Assembly (NCBI RefSeq): GCF_001922345.1
Contig: NZ_CP018812.1
Coordinates: forward strand, 496,001-560,000
Length of the DNA stretch: 64,000 bases
From: Paraburkholderia sp. SOS3
GTDB lineage: Bacteria > Pseudomonadota > Gammaproteobacteria > Burkholderiales > Burkholderiaceae
Reading direction: 5' to 3'
The position numbers and the translations under genes are program-made. Under the pieces are notes generated by a model. The model did no database searches and was not told where the DNA came from. It worked only from the letters and a program-made list of their open reading frames with translations. This document shows, piece after piece, positions 36,408 to 46,828 of this stretch (the first letter of the stretch is position 1; the number at the start of each line of letters is the position of its first letter).

Positions 36408-39038
36408 ATGCTGAAGTCATCCATCGTCCGCCTTGCTGTCTTTTCCGTGCGCCGCCCGTTGCAGGTGATCGGCGTGTCGCTCGCGCTCGCCATTGCGAGC
36501 GGCTTCTACGTCGCCCATAACTTCAAGATCAACACGGACGTGAGCCGGCTCGTCGAAAACGACGAGAAGTGGGCCGCGCTCGACAATGCGATCGATCAGG
36601 CCTTCCCCGAACGCGGCGATACGATTCTCGTCGTGGTCGAGGCGGCGGCGCCCGAGTTTGCGGGCGCCGCCGCGGACGAACTGACTGCCGCGCTGCAAAA
36701 AGAACCGAATGAATTCGTCCGCGTCACCGAGCCGGCCGGCGGACCCTTCTTCGAGCACAACGGTTTGCTGTTTCCGTCGTTGAGCGATGTCGAATCGACC
36801 ACATCGCAACTCGTCAAGGCCAAGCCGCTCATCAACTCGCTCGCGCAGGACCCGGGCCTGACGGGTCTCGCGAATACGCTCAACACGAGCCTCCAGCTGC
36901 CGCTTACGATCGGCCAGGTCAAGCTCGGCGACATGAGCCACCTGCTATCGGAAAGCGCGAACACGCTCGATAAGGTGCTCGCCGGCCAGTTCGCGGTCAT
37001 GTCATGGCGCGGGCTCGTCGACAAGGATGAAGCGAAACAGCCCGCGCGCGCATTCATCACCGTGTTGCCGGTGGTGAATTACGGCGCGCTGCAGGCAGGC
37101 GCGCACGCGTCGAATCAGATCCGCAAGATCGCCGCGTCGCTGAACCTCGAGGCCAAATACGGCGCGCAGGTACGCCTGACCGGCAAGCAACCGCTCGCCG
37201 ACGAAGAGTTCGCGTCGGTCAAGGACGGTGCCGCAGTCAACGGCATCGGCACATTGCTCGTCGTGCTGTTCATTCTGTGGCTCGCCTTGCGTTCGGGCCG
37301 CATGATCGTCGCGGTGCTGATCACGCTGTTCGTCGGCCTTGCGATCACAGCCGCGCTCGGTCTCATGATGGTCGGCGCGCTGAACATGATTTCGGTCGCC
37401 TTCATGGTGCTGTTCGTCGGGCTCGGGGTCGACTTCGGGGTGCAGTACGGCGTCAAGTATCGTGAAGAGCGCCATCGGGACAACCGCCTTGCGGCCGCGC
37501 TCGTCAATACCGCGTACAGCATCGGCGTGCCGCTGACGCTCGCGGCCGTGGCCGTCGCCGAGAGTTTCTTTTCGTTTTTGCCGACCGCGTATCGCGGCGT
37601 ATCGGAGTTGGGAAAAATTGCAGGTGTCGGCATGTTCGTCGCGTATTTCACGAACATGACCTTGCTGCCGGCACTGCTGAAGGTGTTCAATCCGCCCGGT
37701 GAAGCGGGCTCGCCCGGCTTCACCCGGCTTGCGCCCGTCGACGACTTTCTCGACCGCAACCGCAAGCCCGTGCTCATCATCACGCTCGCCGTGATCATCG
37801 GCGCCTTGCCGCTGCTCGCGCATCTGCGGTTCGACTTCAATCCGTTGCATCTGAAGGATCCGCACACCGAATCGATGGCGACGCTGCTGTCGCTGAACGA
37901 CGCGCCGGAAGCCGGCGTGAACAACGTGCATGCGCTCGCGCCGAATCTCGCCGGCGCGGACCGGATTGCCGCCAGCCTGTCGAAGCTGCCCGAGGTCGGC
38001 CGCACGACGACGCTGTCCACCTTCATTCCACCCGATCAGCCCCAAAAGCTGGCGCTGATCTCGGCCGCCGCCCAGCAACTGCTGCCGGCGCTCACGCAAA
38101 CGCCGGCGCCGCCCGCCACCGACGCCGTGCGCGTCGATGCGATAAAGCGCGTGGCGAACCAGCTTTCGCTCGCCGCCGAAGATCACCCGGGCCCGGGCGC
38201 TGCCGAGGCGAAGCATCTGTCGGAAACGTTGACGAAACTCGCGGCCGCGAACGCCGCCACGCGCGAGCGCGCCGAAACGGCGATTTCGGAGCCGCTGCGC
38301 ATCGCGCTCAAGCAGCTGACGAACCTGTTGCAGCCGTCGCCGATCACCGAAGCCACGCTGCCGCGCGACATCGTGAGCGACTGGGTCTCCAAAAGCGGCC
38401 AGGCCCTCGTCGAAATCTCGCCGAAGGTGCCGCCCGGCACCGACCCCGGCGACGACGTCATGCTGCGCGCGTTCGCGAAGGCGGTGAAAACCGCCGAACC
38501 CGCCACCATCGGCGGCCCGATCTCGATCCTTCACTCGGCGAACGTCATCATCCTGTCGTTCGTGCAGGCAGCCTGCTGGGCGCTGGTTGCGATCACCACG
38601 TTGCTATGGATTGCCTTGCGGCGCTTCAGCGATGTGCTGCGAACCCTGATTCCGCTACTGGTGTCGGCCGTTGTCACGCTTGAGCTTTGCGTGGTGTTCC
38701 GCATGCCATTGAACTTTGCGAATATCATCGCGCTACCGCTGATGCTCGGCGTCGGCGTCGCATTCAAGATCTACTTCGTGATGGCGTGGCGCCGCGGCGA
38801 AACCGGCCTGCTGCAGTCGAGTCTCACGCACGCGGTGATCTTCAGTGCGGCGACCACCGCAACGGCGTTCGGGAGCCTCTGGCTGTCACACCATCCCGGC
38901 ACGTCGAGCATGGGCAAACTGCTCGCGCTGTCGCTCTTCTGCACGTTGATCGGCGCTGTGGTATTTCAACCGGTACTGATGGGCAAACCGCGGGTGCGCC
39001 GCGTAACGACGAGAAAAAAACAAAGGATTGATGCATGA
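36408..39038 (+). CDS. hpnN: HpnN, RND/MMPL-family hopanoid transporter
   Basis: The 876-residue protein has the MMPL layout: helix 1 (about 14-32), a large periplasmic loop, helices in the block [19 protein letters not shown] to [19 protein letters not shown], a second large loop and a second helix set ending [16 protein letters not shown]. HpnN moves hopanoids from the inner to the outer membrane. The neighbour mlaA overlaps its stop (ATGA), so they are cotranscribed. Confidence 0.93.
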   Translation: MLKSSIVRLAVFSVRRPLQVIGVSLALAIASGFYVAHNFKINTDVSRLVENDEKWAALDNAIDQAFPERGDTILVVVEAAAPEFAGAAADELTAALQKEPNEFVRVTEPAGGPFFEHNGLLFPSLSDVESTTSQLVKAKPLINSLAQDPGLTGLANTLNTSLQLPLTIGQVKLGDMSHLLSESANTLDKVLAGQFAVMSWRGLVDKDEAKQPARAFITVLPVVNYGALQAGAHASNQIRKIAASLNLEAKYGAQVRLTGKQPLADEEFASVKDGAAVNGIGTLLVVLFILWLALRSGRMIVAVLITLFVGLAITAALGLMMVGALNMISVAFMVLFVGLGVDFGVQYGVKYREERHRDNRLAAALVNTAYSIGVPLTLAAVAVAESFFSFLPTAYRGVSELGKIAGVGMFVAYFTNMTLLPALLKVFNPPGEAGSPGFTRLAPVDDFLDRNRKPVLIITLAVIIGALPLLAHLRFDFNPLHLKDPHTESMATLLSLNDAPEAGVNNVHALAPNLAGADRIAASLSKLPEVGRTTTLSTFIPPDQPQKLALISAAAQQLLPALTQTPAPPATDAVRVDAIKRVANQLSLAAEDHPGPGAAEAKHLSETLTKLAAANAATRERAETAISEPLRIALKQLTNLLQPSPITEATLPRDIVSDWVSKSGQALVEISPKVPPGTDPGDDVMLRAFAKAVKTAEPATIGGPISILHSANVIILSFVQAACWALVAITTLLWIALRRFSDVLRTLIPLLVSAVVTLELCVVFRMPLNFANIIALPLMLGVGVAFKIYFVMAWRRGETGLLQSSLTHAVIFSAATTATAFGSLWLSHHPGTSSMGKLLALSLFCTLIGAVVFQPVLMGKPRVRRVTTRKKQRIDA

Positions 39039-40024
39039 AGATGCGAACCGCCGTACTGGCGATGCTTGCCACCGGCCTGATGAGCGGATGCGCGACGGGC
39101 CCGAACCGTACGCCCGGCGACCCGCTGGAGCCGATGAACCGTGTGATCTTCAACGTCAACGACAAGGTTGACACCGCTGTCGCCGTGCCGCTTGCGAAGG
39201 GCTATCAGAAGGTCACGCCGCAGCCGCTGCGTCAGGCCATCAGTAACTTCTTCTCGAATATCGGCGACCTCGACAACTTCGCCAACAGCATGCTGCAGTT
39301 GCATATCACCGAAGCGGTCGAGACATTGATGCGCTTCACGATGAACACGGTGTTCGGCGTCGGCGGCCTGCTCGACTTCGCGACGCCTGCCGGTCTACCG
39401 AAACATAAGCAGGATTTCGGCCTCACGCTCGGACGCTGGGGTATGCCGTCGGGCCCGTACCTGGTGCTGCCACTGTTTGGGCCGAGCTCATTCCGCGACA
39501 GCGTCGGCTTCGCCGTCGATTTCCGTTTCAACCCGATCCACTACCTCGATTGGGAACCGCGCACGGTCTTGTACGGCGTGCAATTCCTGAGCGTGCGTTC
39601 CGACCTGCTCGGCGCGACAAGTCTGCTGCAACAGGCGGCACTCGACAAATATTCGTTTGTGCGCGACGCGTACACGCAGCAGCGGCGCGCGTTGCTGCGC
39701 GGCACGGGTGCGCCGGAGCAGGCGCTGCCGGATTACGGCGATGAGGAATCCGGTGCCGCACCGGCCGAGCCTGCGTCGGGAGCAGCCGGTTCGAGTTCCG
39801 CGCCGGCGGGCGTGCCGATGTACACGGACCCAGGCAACGCGCCCGCGGGCGGCGGCAACGATGGCGGTCCGGCCGTGCCGAACTATAGCGATCCGGGCGA
39901 TTCGTCGTCTTCGCCGCAAGGAAAAGGAACGGGGACCTCGGGCGACAAGAGCGGCGCCCCCGCGGTGCCGAACTACAGCGATCCCGGCGAGAGCGCGCCG
40001 TCGAGCAACGCTGCTCCGAAGTAA
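39035..40024 (+). CDS. mlaA: MlaA/VacJ-family outer-membrane lipoprotein
   Basis: The 329-residue protein has a lipoprotein signal with lipobox LMSGC (modified C19). The MlaA domain is clear: [43 protein letters not shown] and [10 protein letters not shown]. The last ~90 residues are a Gly/Ser/Pro-rich tail holding repeated VPNYSDPG (and MYTDPG) units, which is not part of the core family. MlaA removes or moves phospholipid at the outer membrane. Here its coupling to hpnN by a four-base overlap suggests a role in hopanoid transport. Confidence 0.92.
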   Translation: MKMRTAVLAMLATGLMSGCATGPNRTPGDPLEPMNRVIFNVNDKVDTAVAVPLAKGYQKVTPQPLRQAISNFFSNIGDLDNFANSMLQLHITEAVETLMRFTMNTVFGVGGLLDFATPAGLPKHKQDFGLTLGRWGMPSGPYLVLPLFGPSSFRDSVGFAVDFRFNPIHYLDWEPRTVLYGVQFLSVRSDLLGATSLLQQAALDKYSFVRDAYTQQRRALLRGTGAPEQALPDYGDEESGAAPAEPASGAAGSSSAPAGVPMYTDPGNAPAGGGNDGGPAVPNYSDPGDSSSSPQGKGTGTSGDKSGAPAVPNYSDPGESAPSSNAAPK

Positions 40025-40051
40025 GCGGGCACGGCGCAGCCTGCCTGCGCG

Positions 40052-40801
40052 TTACGCGACTCGCGGCGAAAACCGCAGCGCGCCGGCCTGATCCAGCGCG
40101 CGACGCGCATCGACCAAGGTCGCGCGCGCGGCGCGCGCGTCCGCGGCAAGCTGCATCAGAGGGCGAATCTGCGACGGCTGTTTGATCAGCTCGCGCAGGA
40201 TCGGCGCGATAGCGGTGCTGCCGTCGTCGCGCAAGCCGGCGGTCGCAGCGGGCGGCAACGTGCGCCACGCCGGGTCGACCACCGCGCGGCACACCGCGAA
40301 CGGCAATCGGTGCGCGTGGGCAATCGCGCCCGCCAGATGCGATTCCATATCGACCGCCAAAGCGCCGGTGGCGCGATGACGCGCCGCCTTGTCGGCTGCG
40401 CCGGTCAGCGGCGCGGCGACGCCCGCGAGCCAGCCACGCCGCAATTTCGCGGCGAGCGGCGTTGCCGCAAGCGCGGCGGCGATTCGCTCGGACCACACGT
40501 TGTCGGTCTCGACCGGCCCCAGCGGTCCATCGACACCGTCTGCGACGATCAACGCGCCGGGCTCGAGATCGGGCGCGAGTCCGCCCGCCGTACCAAAGCT
40601 GATAATGCCGGCGCAACCGCGCGCGACAGCCGCGGTCAATGCACGCTCGAGCAGATCGGCGCGCGCCGCGAATACGGCGTCGACGCCGTCGCCGCGCGCG
40701 ATGCGCGCTTCGAACGCCATCCCGGCGACCGCGATAACGGGCAACGAAGCCGCCTCAGGTTCGGCGGCACCACCGGCTGTGACGGGCGCCTTCGCGCTCA
40801 C
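40052..40801 (-). CDS. hpnG: Adenosylhopane nucleosidase/phosphorylase HpnG
   Basis: A GTG start at 40801 overlaps the stop of shc (GTGA) and gives 249 residues. The nucleoside-phosphorylase-like fold shows GIISFGTAGGLAPDLEPGALIVADGV and ALAVDMESHLAGAIAHAH, with the typical DMES purine-binding motif. HpnG cleaves adenine from adenosylhopane to give ribosylhopane. It is the last gene of the hpnD-hpnE-shc-hpnG operon. Longer in-frame starts would overlap shc further. Confidence 0.9.
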   Translation of the reverse strand: MSAKAPVTAGGAAEPEAASLPVIAVAGMAFEARIARGDGVDAVFAARADLLERALTAAVARGCAGIISFGTAGGLAPDLEPGALIVADGVDGPLGPVETDNVWSERIAAALAATPLAAKLRRGWLAGVAAPLTGAADKAARHRATGALAVDMESHLAGAIAHAHRLPFAVCRAVVDPAWRTLPPAATAGLRDDGSTAIAPILRELIKQPSQIRPLMQLAADARAARATLVDARRALDQAGALRFSPRVA

Positions 40802-42888
40802 AATCCGACCTTGACGCGCGTTTCGCCGGCCCGCGTCATCTGCCGATAGCGCGCAAGCGCCCACAACGGGAAGAACTTGCGATAGCCGTGATAGCGCAGA
40901 TAGAACACGCGCGGAAAGCCCGTCGCAGTGAAGCGCGTTTCATCCCACAGCCCGTGGTCGCGCTGCTCGCGTACGAGATAGTCGATGCCGCGCGCCACCG
41001 CCGGATGCCCGATCTCGCCGGCGGCAATCAGCGCGAGCACCGCCCACGCGGTCTGCGACGCGGTACTCGTCGCGCGCTCGTAGCCGCGGTATTCGAGCTT
41101 GTAGCTCGTGCCGTCCTCGCCCCAGCCCCCGTCGGCGTTCTGGATCGAGACGAGCCATTGCGCCGCACGCTTCATGGCCGGATGGTCGAACGGCATGCCG
41201 ACGGCGTTCAGCGAACCGAGCACGCTCCACGTGCCGTAGATGTAGTTCATGCCCCAGCGGCCATACCAGCTGCCGTCGGCTTCCTGCTCCTTGAGCAGAT
41301 AGTCGTAAGCGCGGCGCGCGGCGTCGCTCGTCGCCGGCAAATCGCCCATTTGCGCGAGCATCGACAGGCAGCGGCCCGACACGTCCGCAGTCGGCGGATC
41401 AAGCAGCGCGCCGTGATCGGAGAACGGGATGCTGTTCAGGTGGTAGTGCGTGTTCTCGGGCTCGAACGCGCCCCAGCCGCCGTCGCTGCTCTGCATGCCG
41501 ACCACCCACTCGCGCGCCCGCGCGATCGCAGCGTCGTAGGCCTGGGTTTGCGTGTCCACGGCAACGCGATGCATGGCCGCCACGACCACGGCGGTGTCAT
41601 CGACATCCGGGTAATGCGCATTCGCGTACTGGAACGCCCAGCCGCCGGGGCGCACGTTGGGCCGGCGCGAAATCCAGTCGCCGCGCACGTCGAGCACCTG
41701 CAGCGGCACAAGCCAGTCGAGGCCGCGCGCGGCGGCCGCCGCGGCGCGCGCATCGCCGGTTTCCAGCAGCGCGTGCGCAGCGAGCGACGTGTCCCACACC
41801 GGGGACAGGCACGGCTGGCAATACGCTTCGTCTTCGTGGATGGCGAGCAGCTTGTCGACCGAGCGTCGTGCAATCGCGCGATTCGGGTGATCGGCCGGAT
41901 AGCCAAGCACGTCGTACATCATGACGGAGTTCGCCATCGCCGGGAAAATCGCGCCGAGGCCGTCTTCGCCGTTCAGGCGCTCATCGACGAACGCGAGGGC
42001 CGCCGCGATCGCGCGCTCGCGCGTCTTCTTCGGAAAAAGGCCCCCGGTGACGCGCAGCACCGCGTCGATCGAGCGGAAGAAGCGGAACCAGCCTTTGCTC
42101 TGGTGTGCCGCGCGCGGCAGCATTCCCGTATTGACCGGCGCGCCGATGAACAGCTCGTCGATACGCACGCCGCGCGGGTTGCGCGCAACGGGACGCTTCG
42201 CGGCCAGCACGAGCAGCGGCACGATCACGGTGCGGGCCCAGTACGACACCTTCGACAGATGGAACGGGAACCACTGCGGCAGCAGCATCATCTCGACCGG
42301 CATCACGGGCACCGCACGCCACGAAATCACGCCGAACAGCGCGAGCAGCACGCGCGTGAATACGTTGACCGCTTCGGCGCCGCCATGCGAGAGCACGGCT
42401 TCGCGCGCCCGGCGCATATGCCCGGCATCTTCGGCGTCGCCGATCATTTTCAGCGCGAAGTACGCCTTGACGGTTGCGCTGACGTCCATCGCGCCATCGG
42501 TGAAAAGGGGCCAGCCGCCGTCCGGCAGCTGGATGCGACGCAGGTAACGGCCGATTTTCTGTTCGAGTTCGAGATTCGCGGTTTCGCCGAGGTAGTGAAC
42601 GAGCAGCACATATTCGGCCGGAATCGTCGCGTCGGCTTCGAGCTCGTAGACCCAGTGGCCGTCGTCGCGTTGCGCGGCAAGAATCGCCTCGGTGGCGCGC
42701 TCGATGGCCGTGTCGAGCGCGGCGTCCGGCACCGCTGCGGCAGCTTGCGCGGTTGCGTCTGCGCCGGGCTGAGCAGCAACCTGGGCAGCACCCTGAGCAC
42801 CCACGTCAGCGGCAGCCGTCGCGTCTTGTGCGCGATCGGCTGCGGGGTTTGCTTCGCCCAACTGCTGGGCGACGGATAAATCGTTCAT
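40798..42888 (-). CDS. shc: Squalene-hopene cyclase
   Basis: The 696-residue protein has the acid motif DVDD at 428-431 (pattern DXDD) and several QW repeats such as QRDDGHWVYELEA, QSSDGGWGAFEPENTHY and QNADGGWGED. The family cyclises squalene to hopene and hopanol in the inner membrane. An Ala/Gln-rich N-terminal extension of about 50 residues precedes the conserved start. Start and stop codons overlap the neighbouring hpnE and hpnG genes, so the operon is translationally coupled. Confidence 0.96.
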   Translation of the reverse strand: MNDLSVAQQLGEANPAADRAQDATAAADVGAQGAAQVAAQPGADATAQAAAAVPDAALDTAIERATEAILAAQRDDGHWVYELEADATIPAEYVLLVHYLGETANLELEQKIGRYLRRIQLPDGGWPLFTDGAMDVSATVKAYFALKMIGDAEDAGHMRRAREAVLSHGGAEAVNVFTRVLLALFGVISWRAVPVMPVEMMLLPQWFPFHLSKVSYWARTVIVPLLVLAAKRPVARNPRGVRIDELFIGAPVNTGMLPRAAHQSKGWFRFFRSIDAVLRVTGGLFPKKTRERAIAAALAFVDERLNGEDGLGAIFPAMANSVMMYDVLGYPADHPNRAIARRSVDKLLAIHEDEAYCQPCLSPVWDTSLAAHALLETGDARAAAAAARGLDWLVPLQVLDVRGDWISRRPNVRPGGWAFQYANAHYPDVDDTAVVVAAMHRVAVDTQTQAYDAAIARAREWVVGMQSSDGGWGAFEPENTHYHLNSIPFSDHGALLDPPTADVSGRCLSMLAQMGDLPATSDAARRAYDYLLKEQEADGSWYGRWGMNYIYGTWSVLGSLNAVGMPFDHPAMKRAAQWLVSIQNADGGWGEDGTSYKLEYRGYERATSTASQTAWAVLALIAAGEIGHPAVARGIDYLVREQRDHGLWDETRFTATGFPRVFYLRYHGYRKFFPLWALARYRQMTRAGETRVKVGL

Positions 42889-44147
42889 CAGCGTCCCATC
42901 GGTTCGTTCAGGAGCAGATCCGCGGCCTTCTGGCCCGAACGGATCGCTCCTTCTATCGTTGCGGGCAGACCGGTAGCCGTCCAGTCGCCCGCAAGCATCA
43001 GGTTGTTCCAGCGCGTACGCGCCGACGGGCGGCGCATTTCCTCGTCAGGCACCGCCGCGAATGTGGCGTGCGGTTCGACGCAAATCTGCCATATCGGCAT
43101 CGGCTGCGCCGGCAGGCCGGTTGCCTGCGCAACGTCGGTCCACAGCGTTTGCGCGAGCGCATCGCGCGGCATGCCCGCAAGTCGCTCGGCGCCGTGGGCC
43201 GTGGCCGATAGACGCCCGTCGGCGGCCGCCAGCCAATGCGCATTGCCGTTGATCAGCGCGGCCGTGGGCGGTTGGCCTTCCGGCGGCTCGATCGCGAAGT
43301 GCGCGGTCACCATCGGCGAAAAGCGCTGCGGCGCCTGAATATCCGGCACCAGCGCTTGCGCGACGGGAGGCGGCACGGCGAGCACCGCGGCTTCGCCGTC
43401 TTCGAGCACGATGCGCTCGCCGGCCACTTGCAACGCTGTCACGCGGCCGTCGGCGAATTCGATCGCGTCGAGCCGTGCACCGAGCCGGATCGTCGCGCCG
43501 CCGTGCTGGAGCAGGCGCAGCGCAGGATCGACGAACGCGCTGCTGAGGCCGCGGCGCGCCACGAGCGGCCGATAGGCGTCGCCACCGGTCGCGAGGGTTT
43601 CGCGCACCGCGGTGGCGGCGAGTTCGGCCGTGCCGTCGCGCGGATCGACGTTCATCATCACCGTCAACAGCGGCCCCAGCATTCTGTCCCACAGCACACC
43701 GTTGCAACGCATTGTCTGCGCGAGCGTGCGGCCCGGCTTCGCGAACAACAGCGGCACGAGCGTCAGATAGTCGCCTGCATGCGTGTGCGGCACGCGCGCG
43801 GCCGGGTCGAGCATCCAGAACGGCACGCGCCCCGGCGACGGCCGCACGGTCCAGCGCATGCGCGTCGCGACATCGATGAAATTCAGCTCCGGCTGCGTCG
43901 GCCCGACCAGTTCGTCGCCGGCGCCGATCGCGCGCACATAGTTCAAGGTGGCATGGTTGCCCGACACCACCACGTGATTGCCGCTGTCGACGGTCGCACC
44001 GAGCGTACGGTCATAGTACGAGCGGCAGCGCCCGCCTGCCTGCTCCGCTGCTTCATATAGCGCGACCTGCGCACCGCGGCGCTGCAATTGCACTGCGGCG
44101 GCGAGGCCCGCAAGGCCTGCGCCGATCACGTGGACCAGCTTGCGCAT
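42888..44147 (-). CDS. hpnE: Squalene-associated FAD-dependent desaturase HpnE
   Basis: The ATG at 44147 gives 419 residues. The FAD-binding GxGxxG reads VIGAGLAGLAAAVQLQRRG, with ALYEAAEQAGGRCRS next. C-terminal NLMLAGDWTATGLPATIEGA matches the amine oxidase/desaturase family. HpnE reduces or oxidises hydroxysqualene-type intermediates to squalene with HpnC and HpnD. Its start overlaps the hpnD stop and its stop overlaps the shc start (TGATG at both joints). Confidence 0.92.
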   Translation of the reverse strand: MRKLVHVIGAGLAGLAAAVQLQRRGAQVALYEAAEQAGGRCRSYYDRTLGATVDSGNHVVVSGNHATLNYVRAIGAGDELVGPTQPELNFIDVATRMRWTVRPSPGRVPFWMLDPAARVPHTHAGDYLTLVPLLFAKPGRTLAQTMRCNGVLWDRMLGPLLTVMMNVDPRDGTAELAATAVRETLATGGDAYRPLVARRGLSSAFVDPALRLLQHGGATIRLGARLDAIEFADGRVTALQVAGERIVLEDGEAAVLAVPPPVAQALVPDIQAPQRFSPMVTAHFAIEPPEGQPPTAALINGNAHWLAAADGRLSATAHGAERLAGMPRDALAQTLWTDVAQATGLPAQPMPIWQICVEPHATFAAVPDEEMRRPSARTRWNNLMLAGDWTATGLPATIEGAIRSGQKAADLLLNEPMGR

Positions 44148-44995
44148 CAGAAGAAGGCGTACCGCGCGAGAATCCACAGCAACCGCGCGCGCGGCTTGCG
44201 GACCTTGGTGCGCGGGATATCGAAACCGCGCTCGACGGTGCGCTCGAGCAGGCAATGATAGACACCCGACATGATGCGCGGCGCGCGCACATGCGTACGC
44301 GGGCACTTGTCCATGATCGCATTCGACGCGATGAAGTGCCGCTCGGCGCGTTCCGCGATCGTCGCGCACACGCGCGGCAGGGAAGGATCGTCGGCGATGG
44401 CGGCGGGGCTCGTCGCCGCGATGCCCTCACGGGCAAGCAGTTCGCGCGGCAGATAGCAGCGGTTCAATTCGGCATCTTCGTCGATGTCGCGCAGGATATT
44501 CGTCAGCTGCAGCGCGCGGCCGAGATGATGGGCGAGATCGCGGCCGGGCTGCTCTTCCATCCCGAAGATTCTCACCGATAGCCGCCCCGCGGCGCTGGCG
44601 ACGCGGTCGCAGTAGAGGTCGAGCGTCGCCTCGTCGGGCGCGCAGATGTCGGCCTCCGCGTCCATCGCCATGCCGTCGATCATCGCGTGAAAGTCTTCGC
44701 GCTGCAGATGGAACGTATGGATGTGCCGCGTCAGTTCGCGCAGCGATTCGCGCGGCGCGCCTGCATAGCACGCGTCGATGTCGGCGCGCCAGCGCTCGAG
44801 CGCGGCAGCGCGTTCGGCGCGCGGCTGGCCGCCGTCGGCGATATCGTCGACGGCGCGGCAGAACGCGTAAATCTGGTACATCGCATCGCGCTGCGCAGCC
44901 GGCAGGATGCGCATGGCGAGATAAAACGAACTGCCGGAGGAAGCGGCAGCGGCGTCGGTTTGTGTGTCGTCCACGACTGGATTGGAAACGGCCAA
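44147..44995 (-). CDS. hpnD: Presqualene diphosphate synthase HpnD
   Basis: The TTG start at 44995 follows GGAG and gives 282 residues. The first Asp-rich motif is DDIAD (about 50-54), and the second is DIDED in LTNILRDIDEDAEL. The family is trans-isoprenyl diphosphate (squalene/phytoene) synthases, which join two farnesyl diphosphates to presqualene diphosphate. hpnC, normally next to hpnD, is not seen upstream, where the next 270 bases hold no gene. Confidence 0.93.
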   Translation of the reverse strand: MAVSNPVVDDTQTDAAAASSGSSFYLAMRILPAAQRDAMYQIYAFCRAVDDIADGGQPRAERAAALERWRADIDACYAGAPRESLRELTRHIHTFHLQREDFHAMIDGMAMDAEADICAPDEATLDLYCDRVASAAGRLSVRIFGMEEQPGRDLAHHLGRALQLTNILRDIDEDAELNRCYLPRELLAREGIAATSPAAIADDPSLPRVCATIAERAERHFIASNAIMDKCPRTHVRAPRIMSGVYHCLLERTVERGFDIPRTKVRKPRARLLWILARYAFF

Positions 44996-45269
44996 GACAA
45001 TCTCCGCTGAGGCGCCCGATTAATGGGGCGATCAAGAAGTCATGCCTACCCGCAGGGTAAGCCGCCCGCGCGCGCGGACACGCGCGAAATCACATTTGAA
45101 ATATGCCGGCCGGGATGCCGGAACGGGCGAAAGTATACCAGCCATCGAAAGCCGTCGCTAAACCCGGCCCGGCGGGCGGTGCGCCCGGCGAGGACATGGC
45201 CATGTAAGGCTTGCCAAGCCGGCTGGTGGTCGAACTACTGCGCGGTCGGCCGTGCGAACGGCCGAAACG

Positions 45270-46208
45270 TCAGATAAAAGCGATCGACCGGTTACGGCCC
45301 TGCCGTTTAGCAGTGTAAAGGGCCGCATCGGCTTCGTTGATCAGCGCTTCGTAAGCCGGGACACCGGCTCGCGCCGACGCGCCACCGACGCTCGCCGTGA
45401 CCGGCACGCTGACGCCGTGTACGTCGACCGGCGTGTCGCCGATCGTATTGCGGATTTTCTCGGCGACGAGCATCGCATCCTCGAGCGGCGTGCACGGCAA
45501 CAGCAGCGCGAATTCCTCTCCTCCGAACCGCCCGAACGTATCCTGCGCCCGCACGACGCCGGCCACGCGCTGCGCCATCTCGCGCAGCACGGAATCGCCG
45601 GCCACGTGCCCGAACTGGTCGTTGATCTTCTTGAAGTGATCGAGATCGAACAGCAGGATCGACAGATCGCCGCCATAGCGCTGCCAGCGCGTGTATTCAT
45701 CACGCAGCCGCACTTCGAAATAGCGTCGGTTCGCGATGCCGGTCAGCCCGTCGCGGTCCGCGTATTCCTGCAGCTTCGCCACCGCTTCCTCGCGTTCGCG
45801 TTGCATGATGCTCACGTGCGTCACATCGGAGACCGTTACACACACGGCTTCGACCTCGCGATCGCGCATCAGCGGCATGAACGTGCAGTCCTGCTGCATA
45901 TAGTCGACGCCGCCCGTGATCGGCCGGTCGTGGTCGAACTTGAACAGATACGGCCGCTGCTCCCATGAACTGAACGCGAAGCTGCCGAGCTGGAACACAC
46001 TCTCGAGCTTGCGCGTGAGCCAGACGCGCGGCAATTCCGGAAAGTTCGCGAAAATCGATTTGCCGACCACCTGTTCGGCCGACAGGCCGCTGTGGTCGTG
46101 CATGAAGCGGTTCCACATCAGTACGTTCATTTGCCGGTCGAGCACGAAAATGCCGAATCCGACGCGTTCCACTACCAGGTCGCTCAGCGAGGCCGTCGAG
46201 ACATTCAT
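45270..46208 (-). CDS. PAS-GGDEF diguanylate cyclase
   Basis: The 312-residue protein starts by overlapping the stop of the CheC-like gene (ATGA). An N-terminal PAS-type domain (about 10-125, VGFGIFVLDRQMNVLMWNRF) precedes the GGDEF domain, with DRDGLTGIANRRYFE, DLDHFKKINDQFGH, the active site GGEEF and the inhibitory site RAQD five residues before it. It should make cyclic di-GMP and be product-inhibited. It forms an operon with the CheC-like and response regulator genes. Confidence 0.93.
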   Translation of the reverse strand: MNVSTASLSDLVVERVGFGIFVLDRQMNVLMWNRFMHDHSGLSAEQVVGKSIFANFPELPRVWLTRKLESVFQLGSFAFSSWEQRPYLFKFDHDRPITGGVDYMQQDCTFMPLMRDREVEAVCVTVSDVTHVSIMQREREEAVAKLQEYADRDGLTGIANRRYFEVRLRDEYTRWQRYGGDLSILLFDLDHFKKINDQFGHVAGDSVLREMAQRVAGVVRAQDTFGRFGGEEFALLLPCTPLEDAMLVAEKIRNTIGDTPVDVHGVSVPVTASVGGASARAGVPAYEALINEADAALYTAKRQGRNRSIAFI

Positions 46209-46828
46209 AGGCTGGACAACAGTACATCGAGTGCGTGATTGATATGCAGGATGGAGTCTTCGGCCATCAGCATGACGAGATGCGCGCGAAAGCTCTGATC
46301 CTCGAGCGAGAAGTTCACTTCGACGAGCAGCGCGACGCTCCATGCGAGGATGTTCGGCTGGAATACGTCGTCGAGGGACATCGTGAGACCGAGCATGCCC
46401 GGCGCCGAGAACACCGGCGCGCGACCGAGCTGCTCGAAGATGCACGAGACGCACGCGCCGGTCAGCAGGTTCGCGATATCGAAGATCAGCTCTTCCTGGC
46501 TGGTCGCCTCATAGGCGGATTTCGCATAGGGGTCGCTGACGAGCGCGCACAACTGTTCGACGTTGCCGCTCTTGCAGATCACGAGCGCTTCGCCCTTGAT
46601 ATCCGAGCGGAACCCCTGGCGCACCGCGGCGACGGTCTCGCTGATGCCGGTCATGTCGCGCAGCGCCTGCGCGGCTTCGCACACGTTGACGACGCGCACC
46701 CGCGGCACCGACAGCTCGATGAACGCATCGAGCAGCAGCGCGAGGCGTTTCGCGGCCTGTCCCATCGCGAGATTCGCCACCTCCTGCAACGCGTCGCGCT
46801 GGTCTTCGTTGAGAACTGGCTCAGGCAT
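46205..46828 (-). CDS. CheC-like CheY-P phosphatase family protein
   Basis: The 207-residue protein has two copies of the CheC/CheX helix motif: EVANLAMGQAAKRL near the N-terminus and FDIANLLTGACVS near the middle. Each contains an acidic-xx-Asn pattern used by this family to dephosphorylate receiver domains. It overlaps the response regulator gene by eight bases and the diguanylate cyclase gene by four. The obvious substrate is the adjacent receiver, and the pair probably sets the output of the cyclase. Confidence 0.88.
   Translation of the reverse strand: MPEPVLNEDQRDALQEVANLAMGQAAKRLALLLDAFIELSVPRVRVVNVCEAAQALRDMTGISETVAAVRQGFRSDIKGEALVICKSGNVEQLCALVSDPYAKSAYEATSQEELIFDIANLLTGACVSCIFEQLGRAPVFSAPGMLGLTMSLDDVFQPNILAWSVALLVEVNFSLEDQSFRAHLVMLMAEDSILHINHALDVLLSSL

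Noticed and set aside
40888..42879. 663-codon open frame on the plus strand
   Set aside because: Entirely antisense to shc, which has DVDD and QW motifs. Composition is Arg/His-rich and shows no domain.
45000..45269. hpnC remnant upstream of hpnD
   Set aside because: Frames here have no isoprenoid synthase motif and no suitable length.
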